A stretch of DNA of 64,000 bases from Akkermansia muciniphila (GCA_945861535.1 CAMAUZ010000018.1:1-64000); one strand, 5' to 3'; shown: positions 34,286-43,409, numbered from the stretch's first letter. Numbers and translations: made by a program. Notes: generated from the sequence alone by a model not told the origin.

Positions 34286-35047
34286 ATGAAATCAGTACCA
34301 TTTACCGCTTACCCGCGCACGGCCACCCGCCACAACCAAGTCAAAAAACTGCGTTCCACGGGACGTGTGCCGGCGGTGATCTACGGGGCGAAGGTGACGC
34401 CGCAGAATCTCGAGCTGCCGGCCAAGGAATTGGAGAAGCTCATCCACGCGTCGGTCTCGGAAAACATTTTGGTGACGTTGAGCATTCCGAATGACGCGCG
34501 GCCGAGCCGGCTGGCGCTGGTGCAGCAGGTGCAGCATCACGCGTTGTCAGGGCACGCGCTGCATGTGGATTTTCACGAAGTCGCCGAAGATGAAGCCGTG
34601 ATCATCACGGTGCCGGTGGAAAGCACCGGCGAGGCGGCGGGGGTCAAGACCGGCGGCGGCACGCTGGAACACGTGTTGTTCCGGCTCAAGGTGCGGGCAT
34701 TGCCGAAGGATCTGCCGGAGGTCATCGTCGTCGATGTGTCGCATCTGGAGATCGGCGCGAGCATTCACCTGGGCGACATCAAGGCCCCGGTAGGCGTGGA
34801 AATTTTGGGCGACAAGCATCTCTCGGTCTTCGCGGTGGCGGCACCTCTCACCGAGGCGCAGGAAGCCGAGGCGGCGGCCGCAGCGGGCGCCGCGGGCGCA
34901 CCGGAAATGATCAAGGAGAAGAAGGAAGAAGGCGCGGCGGATGCCGCAGCCAAGCCCGACGCCAAAGCTGGCGCGAAACCCGAAGCCAAGGCCGATGCCA
35001 AAGGCGCGGAAAAGGCCGGCGAGAAGAAGGCGGAAAAGAAGAAGTAG
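34286..35047 (+). CDS. rplY: 50S ribosomal protein L25, Ctc form
   Basis: A 253-residue L25/Ctc protein that binds 5S rRNA. The N-terminal L25 domain shows RTATRHNQVKKLRSTGRVPA and VIYGAKVTPQNLELPAKEL. The second, TL5-like beta domain follows, with VDFHEVAEDEAVIITVPVES and LEHVLFRLKVRALPKDLPE. The last 60 or so residues are a flexible tail rich in Ala, Lys, Glu and Asp, longer than usual. The arrangement prs-rplY-pth is common in bacteria, which supports the call. Confidence 0.93.
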   Translation: MKSVPFTAYPRTATRHNQVKKLRSTGRVPAVIYGAKVTPQNLELPAKELEKLIHASVSENILVTLSIPNDARPSRLALVQQVQHHALSGHALHVDFHEVAEDEAVIITVPVESTGEAAGVKTGGGTLEHVLFRLKVRALPKDLPEVIVVDVSHLEIGASIHLGDIKAPVGVEILGDKHLSVFAVAAPLTEAQEAEAAAAAGAAGAPEMIKEKKEEGAADAAAKPDAKAGAKPEAKADAKGAEKAGEKKAEKKK

Positions 35048-35086
35048 TGCGCCGTCGGGCGGGACCGCCCGGATTGAGGCCGCCGC

Positions 35087-35683
35087 ATGGAGAACGTGTT
35101 TCTCATGGTTGGGTTGGGCAATCCGGGCAGCGAGTACGCCGACACGCGGCACAATGTGGGATTTCGGGCGGTCGAGACTTTGGCCGTCCGGTGGCGGGCA
35201 GGCTGGAACTTGGAAAAGAAGTTTCAAGCCCGACTGGCGAAGGTCGAGCGGGATGGACGCCGGGTGTTGCTGTGCGAACCGCAGACGTACATGAACCTGA
35301 GCGGGGAGGCGGTGCAGGCGGTGCTGGGATATTACCGGATGCCGGTGGGGCGGTTGCTGGTGTTGACGGACGACGCGGATTTGCCGTTTGGCGAGATTCG
35401 TTTGCGGGCGCGGGGCAGCAGCGGCGGGCATCATGGACTGGAGTCCGTGGCGCAGCAGGTGGGGACGACGGATTATGCCCGGTTGAAGATTGGGATCGGG
35501 CGGCAGCGCGAAGGGCAGCGGCAGATCACGGGTTATGTGTTGGGTGCGTTTGCGGCGGAAGAAAAGATTTTGTTGGAAAAGATACTGACGCGGGTGGCTG
35601 ACCAGGCCGAGTGCTGGGTCGCCGAGGGCGTCGAAAAGGCAATGAACAAGTTTAACGGCGTGGCAGTGCCCGCCGTGCAATGA
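35087..35683 (+). CDS. pth: Peptidyl-tRNA hydrolase
   Basis: A 198-residue Pth, which frees tRNA from prematurely released peptidyl-tRNA. It shows VGLGNPGSEYADTRHNVGF (about residues 8-26, with catalytic H22), EPQTYMNLSGEAV, and the LTDDADLPFGEIRLRARGSSGGHHGL block with the conserved Asp and Gly-rich loop. Length fits the family. It starts 39 bp after rplY and ends five bases before rpsF, so these genes are most likely one transcript. Confidence 0.95.
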   Translation: MENVFLMVGLGNPGSEYADTRHNVGFRAVETLAVRWRAGWNLEKKFQARLAKVERDGRRVLLCEPQTYMNLSGEAVQAVLGYYRMPVGRLLVLTDDADLPFGEIRLRARGSSGGHHGLESVAQQVGTTDYARLKIGIGRQREGQRQITGYVLGAFAAEEKILLEKILTRVADQAECWVAEGVEKAMNKFNGVAVPAVQ

Positions 35684-35687
35684 AGCG

Positions 35688-36020
35688 ATGAAAAAATACG
35701 AAGGTCTGTTTATTCTCAACACCACCGGACGGGAAGACGGCGTGAAGGAAGTCGTGGACAAGATTACGGCAGACATCAATGCCGCCGGTGGGCGGGTCGA
35801 GACCGTCCAGAAGATGGACAAGCGTCCGTTCTCCCGCGTGGCGAACAAGAAGAACGCCTCGGGTTTCTACGTGAACGTGCTCTTCGAGGTGAATCCGTCG
35901 GCGGTCGCGCCGCTGCGGAACAAGTTCAGCCTGAACGAGGAAATTTTCCGCGTGACCTTCACCGTCGCGCCGGAAGTGCCGATGCCGGTGCCCGCGCCCG
36001 CCGTCGCGCCCGCGAAATAG
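35688..36020 (+). CDS. rpsF: 30S ribosomal protein S6
   Basis: A 110-residue S6. The start MKKYEGLFILNTT is the typical first beta strand. The middle contains KRPFSRVANKKNASGFYVNV and a segment on R-N-K-F-S-L-N-E-E-I-F-R that matches the family. The tail is a short Pro/Ala-rich run. The gene begins five bases after pth and ends eight bases before ssb. In most genomes rpsR sits two genes downstream; it is absent here. Confidence 0.92.
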   Translation: MKKYEGLFILNTTGREDGVKEVVDKITADINAAGGRVETVQKMDKRPFSRVANKKNASGFYVNVLFEVNPSAVAPLRNKFSLNEEIFRVTFTVAPEVPMPVPAPAVAPAK

Positions 36021-36028
36021 GTGCTCCG

Positions 36029-36535
36029 ATGGCCAATTTCAACAAAGTCATCCTCGCCGGGAATCTGACCCGCGATCCGGAGTTGCGCTACACGCCCAAG
36101 GGGACGGCGATTGCGAAGTTCGGCATGGCCATCAACCGGACTTGGAAGAACGAGGCCGGTGAGACCAAGGAAGAGGTTACGTTTGTTGACATTGATGCGT
36201 TTGCCCGCTCGGCGGAGGTGATTGCGCAGTATTGCAAAAAAGGCCGGGCCATTCTCGTCGAAGGCCGCCTCCGGTTGGAAACTTGGGACGACAAGCAGAC
36301 CAACCAGAAGAGAAGCAAGCTGGGCGTGGTGTTGGATTCTTTTCAGTTCTTGGATTCCGGCAAAGGTGGTCCTGGCGGTGCTGGCGGCCCTGGCGGTGGC
36401 GGCGGCGGTGGCGAATCGCAAGGCGTCGCCGAGCCTCCGAGATCGCGCCCGGCGGCGCCCGCCCGACCGGCTGCTCAAGCCGCCCCCGAACCCTCGGACG
36501 GTCCGCCGCCCGAGGAAGATGATGTTCCGTTTTGA
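36029..36535 (+). CDS. ssb: Single-stranded DNA-binding protein
   Basis: A 168-residue SSB. The OB fold (about residues 1-108) has the usual start ANFNKVILAGNLTRDPELRY and WKNEAGETKEEVTFVDIDAF, then LVEGRLRLETWDDKQTNQKR. A Gly-rich and Pro/Ala-rich linker follows. The acidic tip EEDDVPF is the peptide that recruits DNA repair and replication partners. It protects single-stranded DNA in replication and repair. The rpsF-ssb-rplI order is standard except for the missing rpsR. Confidence 0.95.
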   Translation: MANFNKVILAGNLTRDPELRYTPKGTAIAKFGMAINRTWKNEAGETKEEVTFVDIDAFARSAEVIAQYCKKGRAILVEGRLRLETWDDKQTNQKRSKLGVVLDSFQFLDSGKGGPGGAGGPGGGGGGGESQGVAEPPRSRPAAPARPAAQAAPEPSDGPPPEEDDVPF

Positions 36536-36588
36536 TAGCTTTCGCTGGCGGCGAACCAACGCTGCCGGTGTCTCATTCCCTTAATTCT

Positions 36589-37209
36589 ATGGCAAAAGTT
36601 GAAGTCATTCTTACCCACAACATCGTCGGCTTGGGCGCTGAATCCGATCAGGTCAAAGTCAATGCCGGCTACGCGCGCAATTATCTGCTGCCGCAGCACC
36701 TGGCCATCCCGCTCACGGGCGCGAACAAGCGGCGCATGGAAGTGCTCAAGCAGCGCCGCGCCGAGCGCGAGGCGAACGAGTTGAACAGCATGTCCGAACT
36801 CAGACGCAGCCTCTCGAAAATCACTGTCGTCATTGGTGTCAAGACCGGCGAGGACGGCAAGATGTTTGGCTCCGTCACCTCGGGCACCATCGTGGACGAA
36901 CTGAAGAAGCAGCTCGATGTCGCGCTCGACAAGAAGAAGATCCATCTCGAAGCGCCGATCCGTGCGCTGGGCGAATACGAGGTCGAATTGCGCCTGCACG
37001 CCGACGTGAAGAGTTCGCTCAAGGTCCGCGTGGAAAGCACCACGCCGGTGGCCAAAGTCGAGGCGGCCCCGGCGGCGCCCGAGGCGAAGGAAGGGCAGCG
37101 CGGTCGCGAAGTGCGGAGCGGTGCGCGCGCAGAAGGCAAGGCCGAGGTCAAGCCGGAGGCGAAGCCCGAACGCAAGGGGCGTCCGGTCAAGCCCGCTGCC
37201 AAAGAGTAG
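36589..37209 (+). CDS. rplI: 50S ribosomal protein L9
   Basis: A 206-residue L9. The N-terminal RNA-binding domain reads VEVILTHNIVGLGAESDQVK and NAGYARNYLLPQHLA, the L9 signature. A long helix joins it to the C-terminal domain with GKMFGSVTSGTIVDELKKQ. The last 50 or so residues are an extra Ala/Lys/Arg/Glu-rich tail not found in E. coli L9. The ATG at 36589 fits the family; the frame runs 57 bases further upstream without family similarity. A strong terminator follows, so this is the end of the transcript. Confidence 0.93.
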   Translation: MAKVEVILTHNIVGLGAESDQVKVNAGYARNYLLPQHLAIPLTGANKRRMEVLKQRRAEREANELNSMSELRRSLSKITVVIGVKTGEDGKMFGSVTSGTIVDELKKQLDVALDKKKIHLEAPIRALGEYEVELRLHADVKSSLKVRVESTTPVAKVEAAPAAPEAKEGQRGREVRSGARAEGKAEVKPEAKPERKGRPVKPAAKE

Positions 37210-37228
37210 GCGGGAATATTTTCGAGCA

Positions 37229-37259
37229 AGGCAGGCCGGCAACGGCCTGCCTTTTTTTT
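37229..37259 (+). terminator. Intrinsic terminator after rplI
   Basis: A ten-base-pair stem, AGGCAGGCCG (37229-37238) with CGGCCTGCCT (37243-37252), closed by a GCAA tetraloop and followed by seven T. It lies 20 bases after the rplI stop and closes the ribosomal-protein block. Confidence 0.92.
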
Positions 37260-37415
37260 GCCGCGCGATTTGCCTCCGAGTGCTTGGACGGCACGAGGCC
37301 GTGGGGACGGGGCGGCGGGAGATTCGGCGGTTCAGTTTCGGCGGGCAATCGCTGCGCCCGAGGTGTTGGAGCAGCGCGTACTGCGGTCGGACACGATGTT
37401 TGGACCGCAAAACCT

Positions 37416-37444
37416 TTGACGCGTACTGGGGGTTCCCCTAGGTT
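37416..37444 (+). promoter_or_regulatory. Candidate sigma-70 promoter for secA
   Basis: TTGACG at 37416-37421 is a strong -35 box. After a 17-base spacer, TAGGTT at 37439-37444 is a weak -10 box. It lies about 25 bases before the secA start and downstream of the rplI terminator, where a promoter is expected. The -10 match is only three of six, so this stays tentative. Confidence 0.4.
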
Positions 37445-37467
37445 CGCCAGCCAATTCGCGACGTATC

Positions 37468-40400
37468 ATGCTTGGTTTTCTCATCAAAAAAATCATCGGT
37501 TCCCGGATGGACCGTGAGCTGAAGAAGTATCGTCCGGTGGTGGCCCGCACCAACGAGATCGAAGCTACCTATCAGGCGCTGTCGCTGGAGGCGTTGCAGA
37601 AAAAAACCGCCGAGTGGAAGGCGAAATTGTCGGCCATCACGGATGACAAAGAGCTGGCGCTGGCGCTTGAGGAGGTGTTGCCGGAAGCGTTTGCGGCCGT
37701 GAAGAACGCGTGCCGGCGGTTGTGCGGCAAAGACGTATCCGTCCGCGGCCACAACTTGCGCTGGGACATGGTTCCCTTCGATGTGCAGATGATCGGCGGC
37801 ATGGCGCTGCACCGCGGATCCATCGCGGAAATGGCGACCGGCGAAGGCAAAACCTTGGTCGCGACGCTGCCGGTTTTTCTCAATGCGTTGTCCGGGCGCG
37901 GCGTGCATGTGGTCACGGTGAACGACTATCTTGCCGCGCGCGACAGTGAGTGGATGGGGGCCGTGTACCGGCTATTGGGATTGACGGTCGGTTGCATTTT
38001 GCACGATCAGACGCCGGCCGTCCGGCGCGAGCAGTACGCGTGCGACATCACCTACGGCACGAACGCGGAGTTTGGTTTCGATTATCTGCGGGACAACGGC
38101 ATGGCGACCTCCGCGGCCGAGCAGGTGCAGCGCGGGCATTATTTCGCCATCGTGGACGAAGTGGACTCGATCCTCATCGATGAAGCGCGGACGCCGCTGA
38201 TCATCAGCGGTCCGGCCGTGCTCAAGACGGAGAACAAGCACTACGAGGAGCTCAAGCCCACGGTCGAATCTTTGCACCGCGCGCAGGTGCGTCTGAGCAA
38301 TCGGTTCGTCTCGGAGGCCGACGCGTTGATCAAAAAACTGCGGCCCGAGGACGGCACGAACCCGGCGAATCCCGAGGCGCTGGAGCGCGAGATCGGGCTG
38401 CTGCTTTATCGCGCCAAGCTGGGGCATCCGCGCTCGGCGGAATTGATGAGCGTGCTGGAGAATCCGGACAATCTGAAGTTGATGAACAAGGCGGAGCTGG
38501 AGTTGCACGCCGACCAGTCGAAGAAAGATTTGTACGCGCAGAAGGAGGAGCTTTTCTTCGCCATCGAGGAAAAGAGTCACGAGGCCGACCTGACCGAGAA
38601 GGGCCGCCAGTTTCTCAACCCGAAGGATCCGGATGCGTTCATGCTGCCGGACATCGTCACGGCGTTTCACGAGATCGACACGGGACCGGAGACCGATCCG
38701 CGCAAACGGATGGAGACGAAGCTTCAAATTCAGCAGGAGTTCGAGACCAAGGCCGAGCGCATTCACGTCACGTCGCAATTGCTCAAGGCGTTCACTCTCT
38801 ACGAACGCGACGTGCAGTATGTCGTGCAGGACAACAAGGTCATCATCGTCGATGAAAACACCGGGCGCATGATGACCGGTCGGCGTTGGAGCGATGGCTT
38901 GCACCAGGCGGTTGAGGCCAAGGAAGGCGTCGAGGTCGAGCGCGAGACGCAGACGTACGCGACCATCACGATCCAGAATTACTTCCGCCTCTACCGCAAG
39001 CTGGCGGGCATGACGGGCACGGCCGAGACCGAGGCGAACGAGTTCTTCGACATCTACAAGCTCGGCGTGATGGTGATCCCCACGAACAAGCCCTGTCTGC
39101 GGAAGGATGCCAACGACTCGGTGTACAAAACCAAGCGCGAGAAATTCAACGCGGTCCTGTCGGAAATCGAAACCGTCCACGCGCAGGGCCGGCCCATCCT
39201 CGTGGGCACGGTCTCGGTGGAGAGCAGCGAGCATCTGTCACGGATGCTGAAGAAAGCTGGCATCGTCCACGCGGTGCTGAACGCGAAGTATCACGAGCAG
39301 GAAGCGGAGATCATCTCGCGCGCGGGCCAGCGCGGGTCGGTGACGATTGCGACAAACATGGCGGGCCGCGGGACCGACATCAAACTCGGGCCTGGCGTTC
39401 AGGCGCTGGGCGGGTTGCATGTGATCGGCACGGAGCGGCATGAGGCGCGCCGCATTGACCGGCAGTTGCGCGGGCGTTGCGCGCGGCAGGGCGATCCGGG
39501 GTCGTCGCACTTTTTCATCGGGTTGGAGGACGACTTGATGCGGCTGTTCGGTTCCGACCGCATCGTGAAGGTGATGGAGCGCGTCGGCCTGAAGGAAGGC
39601 GAGGAACTGGAGCATCCGTTGCTCAACCGCTCCATCGAGACCGCGCAGAAGCGGGTCGAGCAGCACAATTTCCAGATCCGCAAACGCACGCTCGAATACG
39701 ACGACGTGATGAACAAACAGCGCGAGGTCATCTATGGCTTCCGCAACGAGATCATCACGCACACCGACGTGCGCGACCGCCTGATGGACATCATGGAAGA
39801 AGTGGTGATCCAGAAGACCGAGGAGTTCACGCGCTCCGATGCCGATGTGGCCGAGTGGCCGCTGCGCGGTTTGGCGGACTGGGTGAATCTGAATTTCCCG
39901 CTCGGCATGCCCGAGGAGGAGATGGTCAAGGCGGCGCGTTCCGGCCAGGAAACGCCGGTGCCCGGCTCGGCCTTTGACACGCTCAATGCGGCGCAGTTTG
40001 CCCTGTGCCAGTTCATCTCGACCAGCATCCGCAAGTCCTACGAGCTGAAGATTTCCTTCGAGGAAAAGGAGGCCCTCCAGGCCGTCGAGCGCTATACGAT
40101 GTTGAGCGCCATCGACAAGCTGTGGCAGGAGCATCTCTACAACATGGACAGCTTGCGCAACAGCATCGGGCTGCGTGCCTATGGTCAGCGCGATCCGCTC
40201 ATCGAGTACAAGGCGGAGGCGTTCCAGATGTTCGGGGACTTGATGGTGAACATCAAAACTGAGATCTGTCACAACATCTTCCGCAGCGCCTCGAGCATGA
40301 TGGCGTTCGAGCAGTTCCTGCACAATCTGCCGCAAAACACGGTGCATCAGGAGGCCAGCGCGTTTTCGCAGACCACCACCACCGGCAGCGCCTCCGGTTC

Positions 40401-40584
40401 CACGACCACCCAGGTCACGCGCGATTCCCGGAGCGGTCCCAATCCCGCCGACATGGTGTCCGAGGCGGCCACGGAGCTGGCCAAAGCCAAGCCCGTGCGC
40501 ACCGGTCCCAAGGTCGGTCGCAACGATCCGTGCCCGTGCGCCAGCGGGAAGAAGTTCAAGCAATGTTGCGGCAAGAACGCGTGA
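37468..40584 (+). CDS. secA: Protein translocase ATPase SecA
   Basis: A 1038-residue SecA, the motor of the Sec export system. Walker A is MATGEGKT at residues 122-129. The Walker B/DEAD-like block reads IVDEVDSILIDEARTPLIIS. Later blocks are GRMMTGRRWSDGLHQAVEAK, ATNMAGRGTDIKLGPGV and RIDRQLRGRCARQGDPGSS. The C-terminal zinc finger CPCASGKKFKQCCG binds SecB and ribosomes. It is about 135 residues longer than E. coli SecA, with an insertion at about 280-420 (KLRPEDGTNPANPEALEREI onward) as in the Chlamydiae/Verrucomicrobia. It supplies the signal-peptide proteins encoded in this window. Confidence 0.97.
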   Translation: MLGFLIKKIIGSRMDRELKKYRPVVARTNEIEATYQALSLEALQKKTAEWKAKLSAITDDKELALALEEVLPEAFAAVKNACRRLCGKDVSVRGHNLRWDMVPFDVQMIGGMALHRGSIAEMATGEGKTLVATLPVFLNALSGRGVHVVTVNDYLAARDSEWMGAVYRLLGLTVGCILHDQTPAVRREQYACDITYGTNAEFGFDYLRDNGMATSAAEQVQRGHYFAIVDEVDSILIDEARTPLIISGPAVLKTENKHYEELKPTVESLHRAQVRLSNRFVSEADALIKKLRPEDGTNPANPEALEREIGLLLYRAKLGHPRSAELMSVLENPDNLKLMNKAELELHADQSKKDLYAQKEELFFAIEEKSHEADLTEKGRQFLNPKDPDAFMLPDIVTAFHEIDTGPETDPRKRMETKLQIQQEFETKAERIHVTSQLLKAFTLYERDVQYVVQDNKVIIVDENTGRMMTGRRWSDGLHQAVEAKEGVEVERETQTYATITIQNYFRLYRKLAGMTGTAETEANEFFDIYKLGVMVIPTNKPCLRKDANDSVYKTKREKFNAVLSEIETVHAQGRPILVGTVSVESSEHLSRMLKKAGIVHAVLNAKYHEQEAEIISRAGQRGSVTIATNMAGRGTDIKLGPGVQALGGLHVIGTERHEARRIDRQLRGRCARQGDPGSSHFFIGLEDDLMRLFGSDRIVKVMERVGLKEGEELEHPLLNRSIETAQKRVEQHNFQIRKRTLEYDDVMNKQREVIYGFRNEIITHTDVRDRLMDIMEEVVIQKTEEFTRSDADVAEWPLRGLADWVNLNFPLGMPEEEMVKAARSGQETPVPGSAFDTLNAAQFALCQFISTSIRKSYELKISFEEKEALQAVERYTMLSAIDKLWQEHLYNMDSLRNSIGLRAYGQRDPLIEYKAEAFQMFGDLMVNIKTEICHNIFRSASSMMAFEQFLHNLPQNTVHQEASAFSQTTTTGSASGSTTTQVTRDSRSGPNPADMVSEAATELAKAKPVRTGPKVGRNDPCPCASGKKFKQCCGKNA

Positions 40585-40683
40585 ACCTGCCGGCTCGCGC
40601 AGCGGTTTGATAGGTCGCTCGGCCCCGATGCCGCGACGGCGGGTGCGGTGACAAATTTGGTCAAGTCTCGACTCAGAAAACGT

Positions 40684-40956
40684 ATGAAACTGCTCCGCTC
40701 CCTGTCCCTGCTGGCCGTCGTGGCCGGCGTCGCGATTCCGACGGTGAACGCCGCGGATGGCAAGAAAACCGAAAAGCCCAAGCCCTACCCCCTGAAGACC
40801 TGCATCGTCGCCGATGACAAACTCGATGCCGACGCGGTGGTGTTCGTTTACCAAGGTCAGGAATTCAAACTCTGCTGCGCGGGCTGCCGGAAGGATTTCG
40901 ACAAAGAGACCGCGAAATTCGTGAAGAAGCTCGCGGACGCCACCGCGAAGAAATGA
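40684..40956 (+). CDS. Small exported Cys-rich (YHS/TRASH-like) protein
   Basis: A 90-residue protein. The ATG at 40684 begins a good signal peptide (KLLRSLSLLAVVAGVAIP, cleavage near VNA-AD). The mature part has PLKTCIVADDKLD and FKLCCAGCRKDFDKETAKFV. The pattern C, about 30 residues, CC-x-x-C is that of YHS/TRASH-type metal-binding domains, so it may bind a heavy metal in the periplasm. Its stop overlaps the next start (ATGA). No metal transporter is near, so the role is open. Confidence 0.72.
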   Translation: MKLLRSLSLLAVVAGVAIPTVNAADGKKTEKPKPYPLKTCIVADDKLDADAVVFVYQGQEFKLCCAGCRKDFDKETAKFVKKLADATAKK

Positions 40957-41729
40957 GTCGGCCGACGGACCATCCGGGCGATGCGGAGAGCGTGCTGCGG
41001 GATGGTCTGGCGGACTGGCAGTTGCGCGCGGGGTCGGTCCATGTCTGGCGTCTCCCCCTTTCTGAAGCGCTGGCCGAGGAGTTTCGCCCCAGCCTATCGC
41101 CGGATGAAATGGCGCGCGCCGACCGGTTTGTGTTCGCGCGGGACCGTGTTCGTTTCGTCGCGGCGCGCGGTTGGTTGCGGCGGATTCTGGCGGGCTATGT
41201 GGATGGCGGTGCCGGGGAACTCCGGTTTTCTTACGGAATTTTCGGAAAACCGGAATTGGTCAGCGAATCGGGCCGGAGTGGTGTAGCCTTTAATCTCTCG
41301 CACTCGGGCGACGCCGCGCTGGTCGCGGTGGCGTCGGGATTCCCGGTGGGTGTCGATTTGGAAGTGATGCGATCCGATATTGATGTGGATTTGGTGGCAC
41401 GCAGCTTTTTTTCACCCCGGGAATGCGGGGAACTGGACACCCTTCCCGCCGCGGATCGGCGGGCGGCGTTCTATCGCTGCTGGGTGCGCAAGGAGGCCTA
41501 TCTGAAAGGATTGGGCGCCGGAGTGTCCCGGGGATTGCAGAATTTTTCGGTCAGCCTGCGGCCGGGGCAGGCACCCGCGGTGCTCGAAGACACTCTGGCG
41601 CCGGATGCGCCGGAGAAATGGTTTTTGGTTGACCTTGGGACCGATGATCGGTTTGCTGCCGGCCTCGCAATTGCAGGGAAGCCTCTGATTTTGCGGTGTT
41701 TCGGAAGCGCTCCGGCAGAATGCCTTTGA
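40953..41729 (+). CDS. 4'-phosphopantetheinyl transferase, Sfp type
   Basis: A 258-residue Sfp-like transferase, which moves the phosphopantetheine arm of CoA to a serine of an acyl or peptidyl carrier protein. Motifs: FNLSHSGDAALVAV (P2, about residues 113-126), GVDLE with D135 and E137 (magnesium site), and FYRCWVRKEAYLKGLGAG (W177, K180, E181, K185). Length of about 230-260 is typical of the Sfp class rather than the short AcpS class. It may serve primary metabolism, as no polyketide or peptide synthase is in view. Start overlaps the previous stop by four bases. Confidence 0.92.
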   Translation: MSRPTDHPGDAESVLRDGLADWQLRAGSVHVWRLPLSEALAEEFRPSLSPDEMARADRFVFARDRVRFVAARGWLRRILAGYVDGGAGELRFSYGIFGKPELVSESGRSGVAFNLSHSGDAALVAVASGFPVGVDLEVMRSDIDVDLVARSFFSPRECGELDTLPAADRRAAFYRCWVRKEAYLKGLGAGVSRGLQNFSVSLRPGQAPAVLEDTLAPDAPEKWFLVDLGTDDRFAAGLAIAGKPLILRCFGSAPAECL

Positions 41730-41767
41730 CTCGGGGACCGCTCGCGAATACTGAACTTGTTATCACT

Positions 41768-42286
41768 ATGCCACGACTCGTCGTCCTAACTGAGGGCTAC
41801 ACAGGACGCGCTTATGACTTGAAGGTGGAGAAAACCACCATCGGTCGGGTGGAGGACAATGCTTTCCAGATTCCGGACGCATCGGTGTCGAGCCATCACT
41901 GCGAAGTGATCCTTCAGGGCGAAGACGTTCTCATTCGGGATTTGAACTCGACCAATGGTACGTTCATCAACAACGAACCGGTCACCGGGGAAGCGGTCCT
42001 GAAATCCAGCGGCATGCTGCGGTTGGGAAACATTGAACTCCGCTTGGAGACTGCGCCCGCAGCGGCCCCGGCGAAGAAGGTGCTGGATCGTACCCAGGTG
42101 ATGAATCAGGGCGTCAAGGCCAGCGAACTCGAGTCGGAAACCAAGACGATCAAGTTCGACAAAAACTCCCCGTTCCAAAAAAAGTCCAACAAGTCCGCCA
42201 AGGTCTTCGTGGGCATCGGCATCATCCTCTTCATCGCCGTCATCGCCGCCCTGGCTTACGCGTTCAAGATCATGCGGGGGCTGTGA
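41768..42286 (+). CDS. FHA domain protein with C-terminal membrane anchor
   Basis: A 172-residue protein starting at the ATG at 41768. The FHA domain (about residues 2-95) binds phosphothreonine peptides. The hallmarks are present: TIGRVEDN (G26, R27), S41-S42-H43 and LNSTNGTFIN (N60, N63, G64). A linker with charged residues leads to one hydrophobic helix near the C-terminus (about 147-168, FVGIGIILFIAVIAALAYAF). So it tethers phospho-recognition to the inner face of the membrane. No kinase gene is adjacent; the partner is unknown. Confidence 0.9.
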   Translation: MPRLVVLTEGYTGRAYDLKVEKTTIGRVEDNAFQIPDASVSSHHCEVILQGEDVLIRDLNSTNGTFINNEPVTGEAVLKSSGMLRLGNIELRLETAPAAAPAKKVLDRTQVMNQGVKASELESETKTIKFDKNSPFQKKSNKSAKVFVGIGIILFIAVIAALAYAFKIMRGL

Positions 42287-42290
42287 AGGG

Positions 42291-42308
42291 CTGACCGGAT
42301 CCGGTCAG
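42291..42308. terminator. Perfect palindrome between convergent genes, possible two-way terminator
   Basis: CTGACCGGATCCGGTCAG is a perfect 18-base palindrome four bases past the FHA stop and 11 bases from the hemB stop. There is no T-run on either side, so its strength as a terminator is uncertain. Its position between two convergent stops is the main argument. Confidence 0.45.
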
Positions 42309-42319
42309 TCCCGAGTCGC

Positions 42320-43339
42320 TCAGGCGGGAACGCCGCCGTCCTTCAGCCACCGGGCCACGTCCATCGCCGAGTACGTGATCAGGATGTCCGCGCCCGCCCG
42401 GCGCATCGCCAGCAGGGATTCCAACGTCACCGCGCGTTCATCGATCCACCCATTGGCCGCTGCCGCCTTGACCATCGAATACTCGCCGCTGACCGCGTAG
42501 GCTGCGGTCGGATACCCGAAGGTCGCCTTCACCCGCTGGAGAATGTCCAGATATGCCAGCGCCGGTTTCACCATCACCACGTCCGCGCCCTCGGCAATGT
42601 CCAGTGCCACTTCCCGCAGCGCTTCCTCCGCATTGGCCGGACTCATCTGATAACTCCGCCGGTCGCCGAATTTCGGCGCGGACTCCGCCGCCTCGCGGAA
42701 CGGTCCGTAAAACGCCGATGCAAACTTCGCCGCGTAAGCTATGATCGGAATGCGGCTCAACCCCTGTTGATCGAGTGCCTGCCGGATCGCGCGCACGCGC
42801 CCATCCATCATGTCACTCGGCGCGACCATATCCGCGCCCGCCTCGGCATGGCTGAGCGCCGTCTGGGCTAGCAGCTTCAAGCTCGGGTCGTTCTCGATCT
42901 CCCAGCCGTGTGGATGCTCGTGAACCAGCCCGCAGTGGCCGTGGCTCATGTATTCGCAGAGACACACGTCGGTGATCACCAGCAGGCCGGGCAGCTCCTT
43001 CTTCAGCGCCCGCACGGCCTGTTGCACGATCCCGTTCTTCGCGTACGCGCCCGTCGCCTTCGCATCCTTGCCGTCGGGAATGCCGAAGAGCAGCACCGCC
43101 GGAACGCCCGCGGCGACGGCGGCCGTAGCTTCCTTGAGCAGTTCATCGATCGACAGCTGAAAAATTCCCGGCATCGAACCGATGGCGCGCCGCTGCTTCT
43201 TCCCGCCGCGCACAAACAGCGGCAGCACCAGATGATTCGCGCTCAACGTCGTTTCCGCCACCATGCGGCGCAGCGCCGCGTTCTGCCGCATCCGGCGTGG
43301 ACGATATTCGGGGAAACCGGCGGGGGGAAAAGGGTTCAT
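42320..43339 (-). CDS. hemB: Delta-aminolevulinic acid dehydratase (porphobilinogen synthase)
   Basis: A 339-residue HemB, which condenses two 5-aminolevulinates to porphobilinogen in haem synthesis. The zinc-binding triad is C126, C128 and C136 (DVCLCEYMSHGHCG), so it is a zinc-type enzyme. The two active-site lysines are K205 (AYAAKFASAFYGPFREA) and K258 (VMVKPALAYLD). The ATG at 43339 fits the usual N-terminus (RPRRMRQNAALRRMVAE); the frame is open further upstream without similarity. It lies on the minus strand, 70 bp after a small conserved gene. Confidence 0.95.
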   Translation of the reverse strand: MNPFPPAGFPEYRPRRMRQNAALRRMVAETTLSANHLVLPLFVRGGKKQRRAIGSMPGIFQLSIDELLKEATAAVAAGVPAVLLFGIPDGKDAKATGAYAKNGIVQQAVRALKKELPGLLVITDVCLCEYMSHGHCGLVHEHPHGWEIENDPSLKLLAQTALSHAEAGADMVAPSDMMDGRVRAIRQALDQQGLSRIPIIAYAAKFASAFYGPFREAAESAPKFGDRRSYQMSPANAEEALREVALDIAEGADVVMVKPALAYLDILQRVKATFGYPTAAYAVSGEYSMVKAAAANGWIDERAVTLESLLAMRRAGADILITYSAMDVARWLKDGGVPA

Positions 43340-43409
43340 CGGAAAAAGAGGGGAAGTAAAACCAGCGTGGCAGCGTCGCGGTCCGGCGCAGTCCGCCGCG
43401 CGCCGGGGA

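Noticed and set aside
36532-36588. An rpsR remnant between ssb and rplI
   Set aside because: The 53 bases code for no S18-like residues; the upstream frame of rplI here is unrelated.
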